A DNA stretch of 64,000 nt from contig CANJKZ010000774.1 in NCBI GenBank assembly GCA_947471745.1, forward strand, positions 3,206,001 to 3,270,000, in the 5' to 3' direction. Made by a program: the position numbers and the translations under genes. The notes under the pieces are model-generated. The model was given only the letters and a program-made list of their open reading frames with translations, searched no databases and was not told the DNA's origin. Shown one piece after another: positions 39,801 through 50,125 of this stretch. Every line of letters begins with the position of its first letter. Position 1 is the stretch's first letter. Origin of the DNA: Closterium sp. Naga37s-1 (lineage: Eukaryota; Streptophyta; Zygnematophyceae; Desmidiales; Closteriaceae).

Positions 39801-41497
39801 TGACCTCCAGGGGTGAACTGGTCAACCCACGCGTCCTGGAGGTCAGCTCCACTCACCAAGTTTGTAGAGAACGAGGGGAGGTGGAGTCCCGACAGCAAGC
39901 CCGACGGGGCCGCAGGACACGGTAGAACCGTGGAGGAGTGTGCAAGAACTGGGCCCCCAGAGGGGTCAGCAAGGGAGACCGCAACAGGCCGACTGAGCGG
40001 CGTGAGCGTGGTGCTGTCTCTAAAGAAAGAGCGCGAAGCACCAGAGTCAAGTGTGAAAGTGTGCAAGGACTCAGTAGGTGCAGTAGCAGAGAGAGCAGAC
40101 GCACCAGCACCTGGAGTAGCAGACGCACCAGTACCTAGAGCAGCAGACGCACTAGCACTTAGAGCAGCAGCCGCAATGCCCGGGTCGGGCGGGACACTCA
40201 GGTAACAGTCACCCTCAGCACTATCAGCAATCGCATACATGGCAGCAAGGATAGCATCAAAATCTAGATCAAAGGTAGGCACATTCTGCAGAAGCAGATC
40301 ATGCCAGCGAGGGAGCTCAACGGCGTCAGGAAACTGGGCACGCCAAGCGTCAGTCAAGCGACCGAAGCAGCGTTGCGTAGTGTGTGGGAGCCCACACACC
40401 TCCCCACTACGAGTGCCGGTGCGAAGAACGTAAGTGCAGGGACCTGCACCCCCAGACCTCCCACGCCCAGCGTACCACTCACGAAGCTGCTGGACCGACG
40501 GGGTCTCACGGGAGCGCAGCTGCTGCTGGCGCTGGCTGCCACCAAAGCCTCTACGCTGCGCGGCTGCACCTCGACCAGCACCACCGCCGCCGCCACCTCC
40601 ACCACCGCTGCCGCTGCCTCCACCACCTCCGCCACTGCCGCCACCACCTCCACCGCCGCCTCCTCCACCTCCTCCACTACTTCCCCCGCCGCCCCCTCCA
40701 CCACCCTTGCTCCCCGTGCCCTTGCTGTTGCGGCGTCTCCCACTAGGGGCAGACGCAGCTCTGACCTCCTCAGTGCCAACGAGGTCGACAGCAGCAGCAG
40801 AAGCAACAGAGGGGAGAAGGGGGACAGGGGAACACCCCTCAAAGAAGGGGGTGCGACGGTCGCCGCGAGAAGCACCTACAGCTAAGATACTCTTCTCAGC
40901 TGCAGTAAGGCGTTCCTCTAGCAGGTCGACAGTCAGCTCGGTGGGGCAAAGGGAGAGAAAATGGTCCCTGACTGAAGAAAGGGAGTCAGGGAGGCGTGTG
41001 ACTAGGTAGTAAAGGGTGATGTACATGGGGGGGGGGTTCTTGGCACAGAACTCAGTGGGAAGGGCACCGCGGTAGCGGGCGTCACTAGTGCGAAGGTGAG
41101 CAACTAGGTCAGCGACTGTGGCAAAGGCGGCAAAGTCAGGGAAAAGGTACGGCAGCATGAGGCGGCTGAGGGCAGCAGTGGCAGGGGAGGAGTAGCGTGC
41201 AACTACAGCGTCGTACAAAGACTGAGCAGTCTTGTACTGGCCAAAGTGTGCGCGCTCAGCGGGCGGCAGGTGACTACAAACAGCAAGACGAGCAACAGCG
41301 TCACGAGTGGTCCACTGCGAGCGAACCGTACTGTCAGCAGTGGCAGTAGGAGCAGTGGAAACACCAGACGTGTGATCGAAAAGGGATACCCCATCCCTAG
41401 AATCACACTGAAGAAAGAGCTGTAGGTCGTCAACCCACACGTCAAAGTCAACTGCACGTCCCTCAGCGTCAAAGGTGAGAACGGTAGGACTAGCCAT
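36803..41497 (-). pseudogene. Copia gag-pol of element 3 (gag to integrase nearly intact)
   Basis: Gag starts at 41497 (MASPTVLTFDAEGRA, WVDDLQLFLQ) and reads without a stop for about 950 codons. It passes the gag domain, a Gly-rich tract, an atypical zinc box at 40438-40367 (C-X13-C-X3-H-X4-C), protease TLDSGASRSFF, the integrase finger HHRLGHPS...CVPC, and integrase core HMDVWGPAR, LHSDRGGEF and QQNGIAERR. A run of ten G at 38651-38660 coincides with a frameshift just after integrase. The next frame encodes a Gly/Ala/Glu linker of over 350 residues (collagen-like GAAGAGGAAG repeats, then Pro/Ser-rich). A second frame change near 37300 leads into RT (DGMWIFRVKR lost to DV at about 36803). 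Catalytic RT and RNase H are missing. Confidence 0.87.
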
Positions 41498-41639
41498 AGC
41501 AGCAGTAGGAGCAGTAGCAAGAGTAGCAGCAGTAGTAGCAGGGCAGTGCAAGGCAGTGCTGCTCGGTAGGGTAGTGCGGCTCGGTGGGGGCGGCGCGGCT
41601 CGGCTGGGCGGCGCGGCTCGGCTTACCAGAGACGGGTGC

Positions 41640-42061
41640 AGGGGCGGGCCGTGACTGCAGGGGCCGCGCCAGTAGGGGCCGGCAGGGGCTCGTCAGCAGG
41701 GGCCGGCAGGGGCGCGCCAGTAGGGGCGCGTCAGCAGGGGCCGGCAGAGGCGCGACAGTAGGGGCCGGCAGGGGCGCGTTAGCAGGGGCCGGCAGAGGCG
41801 CGCCAGCAGGGGCCGCGCCAGCAGGGGCCAGCAGGGGCTCGTCAGCAGGGGCCGGCAGGGGTGCGCCAATAGGGGCCAGAAGGGGCCGCGAAGAGCCGCT
41901 GAAGGGGCCGCGAAGAGCCTCGAAGGGCCGCGAAGGGCCGCGAAGGGGCCTCGAAGGGCCGCAAAAGGGGCCGCGAGGGGCCGCGAAGGGCCGCGAAAGG
42001 GGTCGCGAAGGGCCGCGAAAGGGGCCGCGAAGGGCCGCGAAGGGGCCACGAAGGGCCGTAA
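41640..42061 (-). repeat. GC-rich leader repeat of element 3
   Basis: Two repeat types: CAGGGGCGCGTCAGCAGGGG (41640-41880) and GGGCCGCGAAGGGGCCG (41880-42061, resuming at 43595-43660 beyond the nested element). Confidence 0.7.
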
Positions 42062-42931
42062 TGTTAGAATATATCTGTAACTGCCTGTAGCTGTAGTTAG
42101 TGTAGTTATTATAAACTTTGTTAGGTGGTGCACCTTCTTTGTTCATTTGCTATATGTTCTTGCAAACCTATAGTGAAGTCATTTCATTCTCCTCTCTCGA
42201 CTCTCTCGACTTGGCACAAACCACCTCGACTCCCATGGCCTAGGCTTCTAAGCCTAGGCCCTTAACCTAAACTTTGCCTACTATCCTTCGACATGGTATT
42301 CAGAGCAGGAACCTTCCTGCTGCCTTCCTTAACGGGCCCACCATTTTGCTTCCGCTACATGTCGTCCTGCCGCGCGCCTAGGGCGCGCGGCGATTTTCTG
42401 CCCGCCGTGTGCTCGGGGCGCACGGCGGTTTTCTGCCCGCCGTGCGCCCCGGGCGCGCGGCGTCTGCCTGCCTGCCTGCCTGCCCGTCGTGCGCCCCGTG
42501 GCGCGCGACGGTGCCCTGAGCCGCCGCGGACCCGCCCCTGGCGCCCGCGACGGCGCCTTGAGCCGCCGCGGACCCGCCCCTGGCGCCCGCGACGGTGTCC
42601 TGAGCCGCCGCGGACCCGCCCCTGGCGCCCGCGACGGTGCCTTGCGCCGCCGCGGACACGCCCCTGGCGCCCGTGACGGTGGCCTGAGCCGCCGCGGACC
42701 CGCCCCTGGCGCCCGCGACGGTGCCCTGGGCCGCTGCGGACCCGCCCCTGGCGCCCGCGACGGCGCCTCTTCATCACCAGCGCCTGCACTCGGTGCAGCC
42801 GCCCATGCCTCACATGCGCCTGCACTCGGTGCAGCCGCCCCTACCCTACCCGCGCCTGCCCTCGGTGCAGCCGCCCCTGCCCTTCCCTGTGCGCCACCCC
42901 TTTGTGGCTGTGGGGCGGCTTCTTCCCCGCC

Positions 42932-42965
<34 letters not shown>

Positions 42966-43589
42966 TCCTTCTTCTTCCTGCTGCGCGTGCAGCCGTGGGG
43001 GGGAGGGTATGGAGGTGGCGGGTATGGGGGTGATGGGTGGTATGGTCCCTTCCCCTCCTCCTCCTTTCGTTCCCACTGCTGCAGCTGCCGCTGGGGGGAG
43101 GGTGTGAGGGTGTGGGGGAGCCAGGGGAGTGGCATTGGAGTGGCGGGTGTGAGACATCCAGCCCCCGTCCCTCTGAGGTGGGGGGGGGGGGGGGGAGGAG
43201 AGTAAAGGGGTGGCAGGAGTGCCTGCCCCCCCCCTTTGCTGCTGTACCTGCTTTGTAACCTTGCCTGTTGCCTGCTGTTGCTGTTTTCTCAGTTCGTGGT
43301 GTACCCATCCAGGTTGTGTCGCTGCACAGACTCCTGCTTCTGGCAGTTATGGGGGAGTGTTAGAATATATCTGTAACTGCCTGTAGCTGTAGTTAGTGTA
43401 GTTATTATAAACTTTGTTAGGTGGTGCACCTTCTTTGTTCATTTGCTATATGTTCTTGCAAACCTATAGTGAAGTCATTTCATTCTCCTCTCTCGACTCT
43501 CTCGACTTGGCACAAACCACCTCGACTCCCATGGCCTAGGCTTCTAAGCCTAGGCCCTTAACCTAAACTTTGCCTACTATCCTTCGACA
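42062..43589 (+). mobile_element. Small non-autonomous LTR element (1528 bp) nested in element 3
   Basis: The 232-bp LTRs (42062-42293 and 43358-43589) look identical, bounded by a perfect TSD CGTAA (42057-42061 and 43590-43594). The primer-binding site TGGTATTCAGAGC starts at 42294 and the polypurine tract ATGGGGGAG precedes the right LTR. The interior has about six copies of a 42-bp GC-rich repeat (about 42510-42770), a long C-run at 42931-42962 and a G-run near 43181-43194. There is no gag or pol. Identical LTRs indicate a very recent insertion. Confidence 0.95.
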
Positions 43590-43789
43590 CGTAAGAGGGG
43601 CCGCTAAGGGCCGCGAAGGGGTCGCGACGGGCCGCGAAAGGGGGGGGGGCACGAAGGGCCTCGAAGGGCAGGTGCACGGGGCGCAGCTAGGACAAACGCG
43701 AAGCGCGCTTCGGGCAGGTAAGGAAAAAAAAATCGTAGTGGTGGGCCCTAAAAAAAAAACGGTCCCACTAGGGAACCTGCTCTATACCA

Positions 43790-43919
43790 TGTGAGAATAA
43801 TGAGAGGAATGAATGAACTAGGCAGCAGGTGGGTACAAGTATCAAACAAAAAAGTGTTGTACCCTCTAAGAACTACCCCACTACAGCCTAAACAGACTAT
43901 AGCATATATAAGTTTGACA
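43790..43919 (-). repeat. 5' LTR of element 3
   Basis: 130 bp, TG...CA, related to the LTRs of element 2; followed on the minus strand by a primer-binding site. Confidence 0.82.
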
Positions 43920-45166
43920 CGCTCCTGTGGTGAAGCCGACGACGCTGCGAACCCTACTCGCGGGAGCTACCATCAAAAGATGGGTGGTGAAACAAATGAA
44001 TGTGACAACGACATTCCTCAACGGCGTCCTTGAGGAAGAGATTTTTATGGCGCAGCCAGAGGGGTTTAATGATGGTAGTGGCAGAGTGTGGAAGCTGAAG
44101 AAGGCGATCTATTGGCTCAAGCAAGCCCCTAGGCAGTGGTACTTGAAGCTGCGTGAAGTCTTGGAGGAGACCAGGTTCACTCCCTCATCCGCCGATCATT
44201 CCTTGTTCATGCTTGGCGAGGGGGAGCAGAGGAGTTTCATGGTGGTTTATGTGGATGACATCCTCATTTTCTCACCCTCCTCTGACCTTGTGAAGGAGGT
44301 GATGCTGAAGCTTCAAGACAAGTTCAAGTGCAAGGCCCTTGGTGATGTGAGCTTCTACCTCGAGCTCCACATCGAACGAGATGTGGAGAAACGGTGTATG
44401 CGTATGCACCAACGGAAGTGCTTGGAGGCCTTGGCTGCCAAATTTGGGCAGATTGAAGGGACCAGAGGAGGAGAGTGTTGGCGAAGAGGAGAGGTACCGT
44501 TTTCACTCGTTGGTGGGCAGCCTCATGTACGCGGTGGTAGACACCCGACCGGACGTCGCCTTTGCTACTGAGCAGATGGCTAGAATTGTTCGATGAGCTA
44601 ATGAGGAGCAGGTAGCTGTTGGAATGAGGGTGGCCAAGTATCTTGGCCAAACAGCGACGGTTGGGCTGCAATACTCGGCGGCGGCACAAAGGCGCCAAAA
44701 GGGCGCGGATGGTGTTGAACCTGGGCGTTTGTTCCTCACATCCTTCTCCGATACCTCTTATGAATTAGAACAGGAGGACATGAAAAGTGTGGGAGGCTTC
44801 ATTTGCTGTGTTGGTAGAGGCCCAACTGCTTGGGAGAGCAAGAAGCAGGAGGACCAAGCATTGAGCACGATGGAGTCCGAGTACATGGCACTCTTCCGTG
44901 CCGTACGGGAGATTGTGTGGGAGTGGCGCTTGTTGCCTGAATTGGGGGAGGAGCAGCAAGGACCTACCCCACTCTACTATGACAGCCAGGGTGTCATTTC
45001 TCTTACTAAGAACCCTGTGTTGCATGGCCTCACGAAGCACATGCGGGTGAAATGGCATTGGACGAGGAGCATGGTGGCCGCGGGTGAAGTTGAGTTGCAC
45101 TACGTGAAGACGACGGGGCAGCCAGCTGACATGATGACCAAGAGGCTAGTGGAGAAGCAGCATTGA
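43920..45166 (+). pseudogene. RT-RNase H fragment of a second Copia family
   Basis: It begins abruptly in RT (PVVKPTTLRTLLAG) directly next to the LTR of element 3. It includes NVTTTFLNGVLEEEIFMAQP, the catalytic YVDDILIFS near 44250, and RNase H ending in ADMMTKRLVEKQH with a stop at 45164-45166. A frameshift near 44460 and a TGA near 44594 disable it. Its proteins resemble those of the element at 52756-58965 more than the GC-rich family. A polypurine tract GAGGGGGAG and an LTR follow. Confidence 0.87.
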
Positions 45167-45241
45167 AAGTGTTGCAAGCTGGCTGGGATGGCTCTGAACT
45201 GAGAGAACCAGATCCTAAGGCCAACAATCCGAGGGGGAGTT

Positions 45242-45633
45242 TGTTGGTGCAACCCTACGGTTTGCATTCGGCTTGTTATCCGTGTGCGTACATGCGTGTG
45301 TGCATGGAATGGTATGAGGGCATGAGATAACATATATTTCATGCTTACAATAGTGTCTGAATGATGAGGCATGACTTTGAATGTGTGTGTCGAGTCAATA
45401 ACGAGTTATCGTTAATCGCGTGTCACGTCGTCGTTCGCGTGTCGTGTGCAGTTTTCTGTCGTGTGTGGAATGTTCGGCGTGTCGCAGGTGTGCGCAGCAG
45501 ACTTCCAAGAACTCAAGGAAGAATTTATCTTGAAGAACCAGAGCCATGGTTTCAAGATTCAAGTGATTTTGAAGCTCTCCAAAAGGGTAAACTTCAAGAT
45601 AGTGAGAATAGTTACAGTACAATGTGTGGTGTA
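45242..45633 (+). repeat. 3' LTR of the second-family Copia fragment (right end uncertain)
   Basis: It starts TGTTGGTGCAACC right after the polypurine tract. GGTGTAACA at 45633 is one possible end. The partner LTR is missing, so the length cannot be fixed. Confidence 0.45.
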
Positions 45634-46516
45634 ACATTTCTCTTGGTGTAGGCCCTTGTGGAGGGTAGTTTCGAGAACCTTCATGGTTGGGGACAGTGTG
45701 GCACTATTCCACATCACTGTACCTCGATTCTTGGGGTTTGTAGAGGCTAGGAGTCATTCCCAACTCGTAACTCTTCCTAATTTGTGTTCTAAGACTATAG
45801 TGGCTGCCATAGTGCTGTTCGTTCAAACCGACGTTGTGTCGTCAATTCTTAATGAAATCGTGCGATCTGAATTGCCTAGAGTAAGACGTTAAGACGCTCT
45901 AGATCCAATTTGAATTAGGTCATTTGCAGCTGTAATCAGATCGCTATGAACGTTTAAAGCCGCTATGCAGAAATCTGACTCTGCACTCTATCTTTCGTTT
46001 TAGGCACATTCACGCCTATTATGACTACAACTAACTTAATGCCCGGCAGCTCGCCTATTTGCCATATGTTGAACAGCATTACCTGAGGCAGTGAGAGTGA
46101 GGAGAGGGCAGGAAGGAGGGGAGAGGAGAGGGAGAGTAAAGGAGAGTAAGGGAGAGTAAAGGACAGAGAGAGAACTTTGATGGAATTGGGGCAGAAGACA
46201 AGGAAGATGCACAGATCCCACACCCAGCAACAATATGCTTCTTCTCCGTCATTGTTCCTCCCACAGAAAGTGTTGGCTGAGGCATGAAAGGAGGTGGAGC
46301 AACTGACAAGTCAGTTGTCTGTTGCTGCCACCCAAACTAGAGGCGCTAAAGGCAAATTGTGAGGCACTTCAAGGGGTTTTGATTGAGCACAATGAGACAG
46401 CTGCCGCCGACATTGCTGCTGCTGTTGACAACGGACGCCTCTTGTGAGTGAGTGTTCTCCTTAGTTGGAACAGACGCGTCTTGCGTCTAAGACGTTGGCG
46501 TCCAGACGTAGCGTCT
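45634..46516. other. No gene recognised; short exon-like remnant
   Basis: It may contain the rest of the LTR on the left. A plus-strand stretch at about 46320-46446 reads LPPKLEALKANCEALQG and on to a TGA, with an amphipathic Ala/Leu-rich look and an AG acceptor-like site upstream. It could be a last exon of a lost gene. The repeated word GACGTC/AAGACGTT is dense at 46465-46516. Confidence 0.3.
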
Positions 46517-46645
46517 TGTCAAAAACTAGATGAGGGAATAATTGCATTGAGAAGAAAGTTGGTACAAGTACTAACCCTAATTGGGTTGTACCCCTTACGG
46601 GCTACCCCACAACAGCCTACCACTAAACATTATAACAGTTTGACA
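46517..46645 (-). repeat. 3' LTR of element 4
   Basis: 129 bp, TG...CA, adjoining a polypurine tract. Confidence 0.78.
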
Positions 46646-46875
46646 CACCCCCATAGGAAAAGTGGGGGAGAACAGGAGGTCACAAGACCAGTCAAGAAAA
46701 GGCAAAGCAAGCTCAGGGTGGATCACAAGGTCACCACACACTATGAGCACAAGCAAATGGCCACAAGGCCAATTCACATGCAAAATTATATAAATGAGAA
46801 CAAACAGTACAGTGATCATAACCTAGCAGGGGTAACCATGCATGTATATGTATATAGATCACAGTACAAGCAAAG

Positions 46876-49690
46876 TCACGTAGTGAGCAAGTGAGGCAAA
46901 GTAGGCACAAGGCCTAAAACATTACAGAAACGCTGATGATCACCAGGCTGAAGTGCCTTGGTGAATATATCAGCAGTGTTGGTCCAAGTGGCCATGTAAG
47001 CAAGACGAAGCTGACCACGCTTCTGCAACACTCGAGCAAGGAAGTAACGCAGAGCGATGTGCTTCGTCCTATGCTCTAGTCTGTGCTCCTGACACAAGGC
47101 AATCATGGCATTGTTGTCTACATACAAAACTGGAGGAGAACGAGGCCGCTCTCCCAAGTCGGTCAACAGGTAGGTGAGTCAGCGTAACTCCTGTGTAGCC
47201 ATGGCCCTTGCGTAGATCTCAGCCTCACAACTGGAACCGAGAACAGAAGATGAGCGGGTAGACCGCCAAGAAACAGAGCCGGAGCCAAGGCTGAAAGTGT
47301 AACCTTGTGACGACCGCTACGTAGCCAAGTCGTCAACCCAAGATGCGTCTGCGTGTCCAGTGAGGACAACTGGACCCCGTCCTCCAAGCACGAGCCCCAT
47401 GCCCGATGTACTACACAAGTAGCGCAAAACCCTCTTAGCGGCCTCCCAGTGCTCTGGTCGGTGTCTCCCGGGCGCAACGTAGCGTGCCAGGATGCTAAGA
47501 GGGTAGGCAAGGTCAGGTCGAGTGCAGGTCATCAGGTACATGAGGCAGTCCACAAGCTCTGGATACGGGCCACTCGGCTCTGCGGACTCGTCCGAAGGTG
47601 GAGTAGAGAGCAAGTGATTGGTAGGCAGAGGAGTGGACTGTGGCGAGGAGTAACGGAAGCCGAAGCGCTGAAGAACCTGGTGCACCATGTGTGACCGAGT
47701 CAGGGTGATGGTATGCCGTGCTCTGTCCCGGGTGATCTGCAAGCCAAGATAGCTTCTAAGCTCACGAATGTCAGTGCAGGTGTGTCTCTTCTACAGCTCC
47801 AACTTCACAAGGGCCAGTGACTCAGTGTCAGCAGTGGCAAAAACCAAGTCGTCGACGCACACGAGGATGTAGAACGGCGGCAGCGAAGTGTCGGTGCGTA
47901 GAAACAGCGACGGGTCAGCAGTCGAAGGAGCAAACCCAAGAGCCGCAAGCGTCATCCTCAGTGTGCCGTGCCACTCGCGAGGTGCGTGGCGGAGACCATA
48001 GACTGGCAGCCGGAGGCTCCACTGGGTACCTGCAGGAAACGACCCAGTGAAGCCAGGTGGGCGGCGCAGCCATATCTCCTCGTGCAGGCTGCCCTGTAAC
48101 AAAGCTGTGCTGAAGTCAAGGGAGTGCAACTTATAGTCAAGCTGAGCCGCGACGTGCAACAGAACCCGAAGAGTGGTCATCTTCGGGGTAGGGGAGAAGG
48201 TCTGGAAGAAGTCAACTCTCTATCGCAAACTGAAGCCTCGTGCAACGTAACGAGCCTTGAAGACAGGCGGAGAACCCGGCGACCGCTTCACCCTGAAAAT
48301 CCACATGCCATCAACTATGTTCGCCCCAGAAGGGGGAACTGCGCCGACGTAGGTGCCTGTGGACTTCCAGGATGCCATCTCTGCGTCCATGGCTGTCTGC
48401 CACTGAGAGGAGTAGGGACCCGTAATCGCCTCTGCGTAAGAGCGCGGGGTCATGATGTCTGGTGCATCCGGGTCTCCCTCAGGTGCAAGCAGAATGGTCA
48501 CGAGATGAGGTACAGCAGCTGCAAGACACTCAAAGTACTCCTTCCTGTCCTCAAGGACGTTCGTGCCAAGAGCACACTCACCCCCGACGGACGGAGGACA
48601 ATCAGACTCAGACTCAGCAACAAGATTAGTGGCGTAGTCGAGACGACAGCAACTAGGGCAGACACAGCAGCGGACTCAAACGAAGGGTCAGTGACAACAG
48701 TGGCTAGAAGACGTGTGACAGTAGGACTGACAGCACGAACTAAGTCAGACTCAGGGTCCAGACCGTCAGCAAGAGAGGACGCAAGAGGAGACGGCAAGGG
48801 AACTCGCAGTGGAACAGAGGAAGGACGAAGTGCCATAATGTGAGTTCCGGGGACAGGAGGAGGATGCGCACGAGGAACACGACGACCAGTGCGAACAGTG
48901 CGAACAGGCGAGGCAGGACGAGACGCAGGCTCATGACACTCTGTAAGAGAGTCTGTCTGCTCAGCGTAAGGAGAAGGAGCAGGCAGTGGGGAGTCTGTCT
49001 GTAACTGTGGCTGCGACTGGTGAGGCGGTGGACACAATAAGCGAGGAGTAAGGCTAGTAGAAGACGGGAGACTAAGAACCTGGCGAAGGACCGAGCCAAG
49101 TGGCGGCAGAGACGACGGCAACAGCGGAACGAAAAATGGTCGTCCCTGCACAGTGCCTCCAGCACCAGTACCGCCAGCTCCAGCACCCCCAGCGCCAGCA
49201 CCTCCAGCTCCAAGGTCTCCTGCTCCAGCGCCTCCAGCTCCAGTGCCTCCAGCTCCAACTCCTCCAGCTCCAGCACCTCCAGCGCCAGCGCCTCCAGCTC
49301 CAGGGTCTCTAGCTCGAGTGCCTCCAGCTCCAGGGTCTCCAGCTCCAGTGCCTCCAGCTCCAGCGCCTCCATCTCCAGCGCCTCCAGCTCCAGGGTCTCC
49401 AGCTCCAGCGCCTCCAACACCACCAGCTCTGGCAGCTCTAGTACCTCTAGTACGAGTACCTCCAGGACCAGCAGCTCCAGCACCTCCAGTACCTCCAGCT
49501 CCAGTAGTAACTCCAGCACCTCCAGGACTAGTAGCTCCAGCACCTCCAGCTCCTGTGCCTCCAGCGGCAGGGCCTCCAGCTCCTGCAGTGCTACTCCTAA
49601 GTCGTGTGTGCCGAGCAAACCACTCGCGCAGCTGTCATGGTGAGAGAGGCTCCCGCCGGCGAGACTGTCATAGCGAGGCATCCACAGGAC
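46876..49690 (-). pseudogene. Copia linker-RT-RNase H of element 4
   Basis: Reading on the minus strand: a collagen-like Glu/Leu/Ala or Gly/Ala linker (about 49690-49140), a Pro/Ser region, the pre-RT segment EDRKEYFECLAA, RT with FYILVCVDDLVFATAD (YVDD altered to CVDD, near 47860), and RNase H to NTADIFTKALQPG at about 46950. Frames change near 48500, 48220, 47790 and 47320, with stops between, so it is dead. The changed catalytic motif is a further sign of decay. Confidence 0.82.
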
Positions 49691-49721
49691 CTCCGGCAGA
49701 CGCAGTACCCCTAGGCTCAGC

Positions 49722-49881
49722 TGTTAGAATCTTAGGCGAGAATGATAGACTAGGAAAAGGGAAGGGGTACAAGTAGAATGTCGAGAGAAATTCTGTACCC
49801 CCTAAGGCTAAACCCACTATAGCCTAGACAACTGTAAACACATAAACTAAGCCTAGATATAACTAAGCATATATGTTTGAC
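49722..49881 (-). repeat. 3' LTR of element 5
   Basis: 160 bp, TGTCAAACATATATGC to GATTCTAACA on the minus strand. Confidence 0.8.
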
Positions 49882-50125
49882 ACACCCCCATAGGCGAAGT
49901 GGGGGATAGCCAGAACAAGCAATGGTCACAAGACCAGTCAAGAGAAGAAGCAAAGCAAAGCAAGCTCAGGGTGGATCACAAAGTCACCACACAGTCCGAG
50001 CACAAGCAAAGGGCCACAAGGCCAGTTCACATGAAGAGTTATATAACGAGAACAAACAATACAGTGATCATACCCTAACAAGTGCAAGCATGCAGGTATA
50101 TAGATAGATCACAGTACAGGCAGAG

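Larger units (their letters stand above)
36803..43919 (-). mobile_element. Ty1/copia retrotransposon truncated within RT (element 3)
   Basis: The 5' LTR (minus) is 43919-43790, starting TGTCAAACTTATATATGC and ending TTCTCACA, followed by the primer-binding site TGGTATAGAGCAGG. A GC-rich leader of GGGCCGCGAAGGGGCCG-type repeats is split by the element at 42062-43589. Gag-protease-integrase follows. The element stops abruptly within RT at about 36803 and has no RNase H or 3' LTR. Its 5' LTR abuts the Copia fragment at 43920, itself truncated at that point, so one deletion probably removed both missing parts. Confidence 0.87.
46517..49721 (-). mobile_element. Degraded Copia element lacking its 5' part (element 4)
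   Basis: The 3' LTR (minus) is 46645-46517 (129 bp, TGTCAAACTG to TTTTTGACA), similar to the LTR of element 2. The polypurine tract CCTATGGGGGTG (minus) adjoins it. The interior runs from RNase H (46876) to the linker after integrase (49690) and is then cut by the LTR at 49722. No 5' LTR is found on the far side of that element. Confidence 0.8.

Noticed and set aside
42489..43205. 238-codon plus-strand ORF with RRGPAPGARDGA repeats
   Set aside because: It is produced by the 42-bp tandem repeat inside a non-autonomous LTR element and has no counterpart domain.
46320..46446. Exon-like Ala/Leu-rich reading near the end of a lost gene
   Set aside because: Too short, no partner exons and no family match; described only as part of an unassigned gap.
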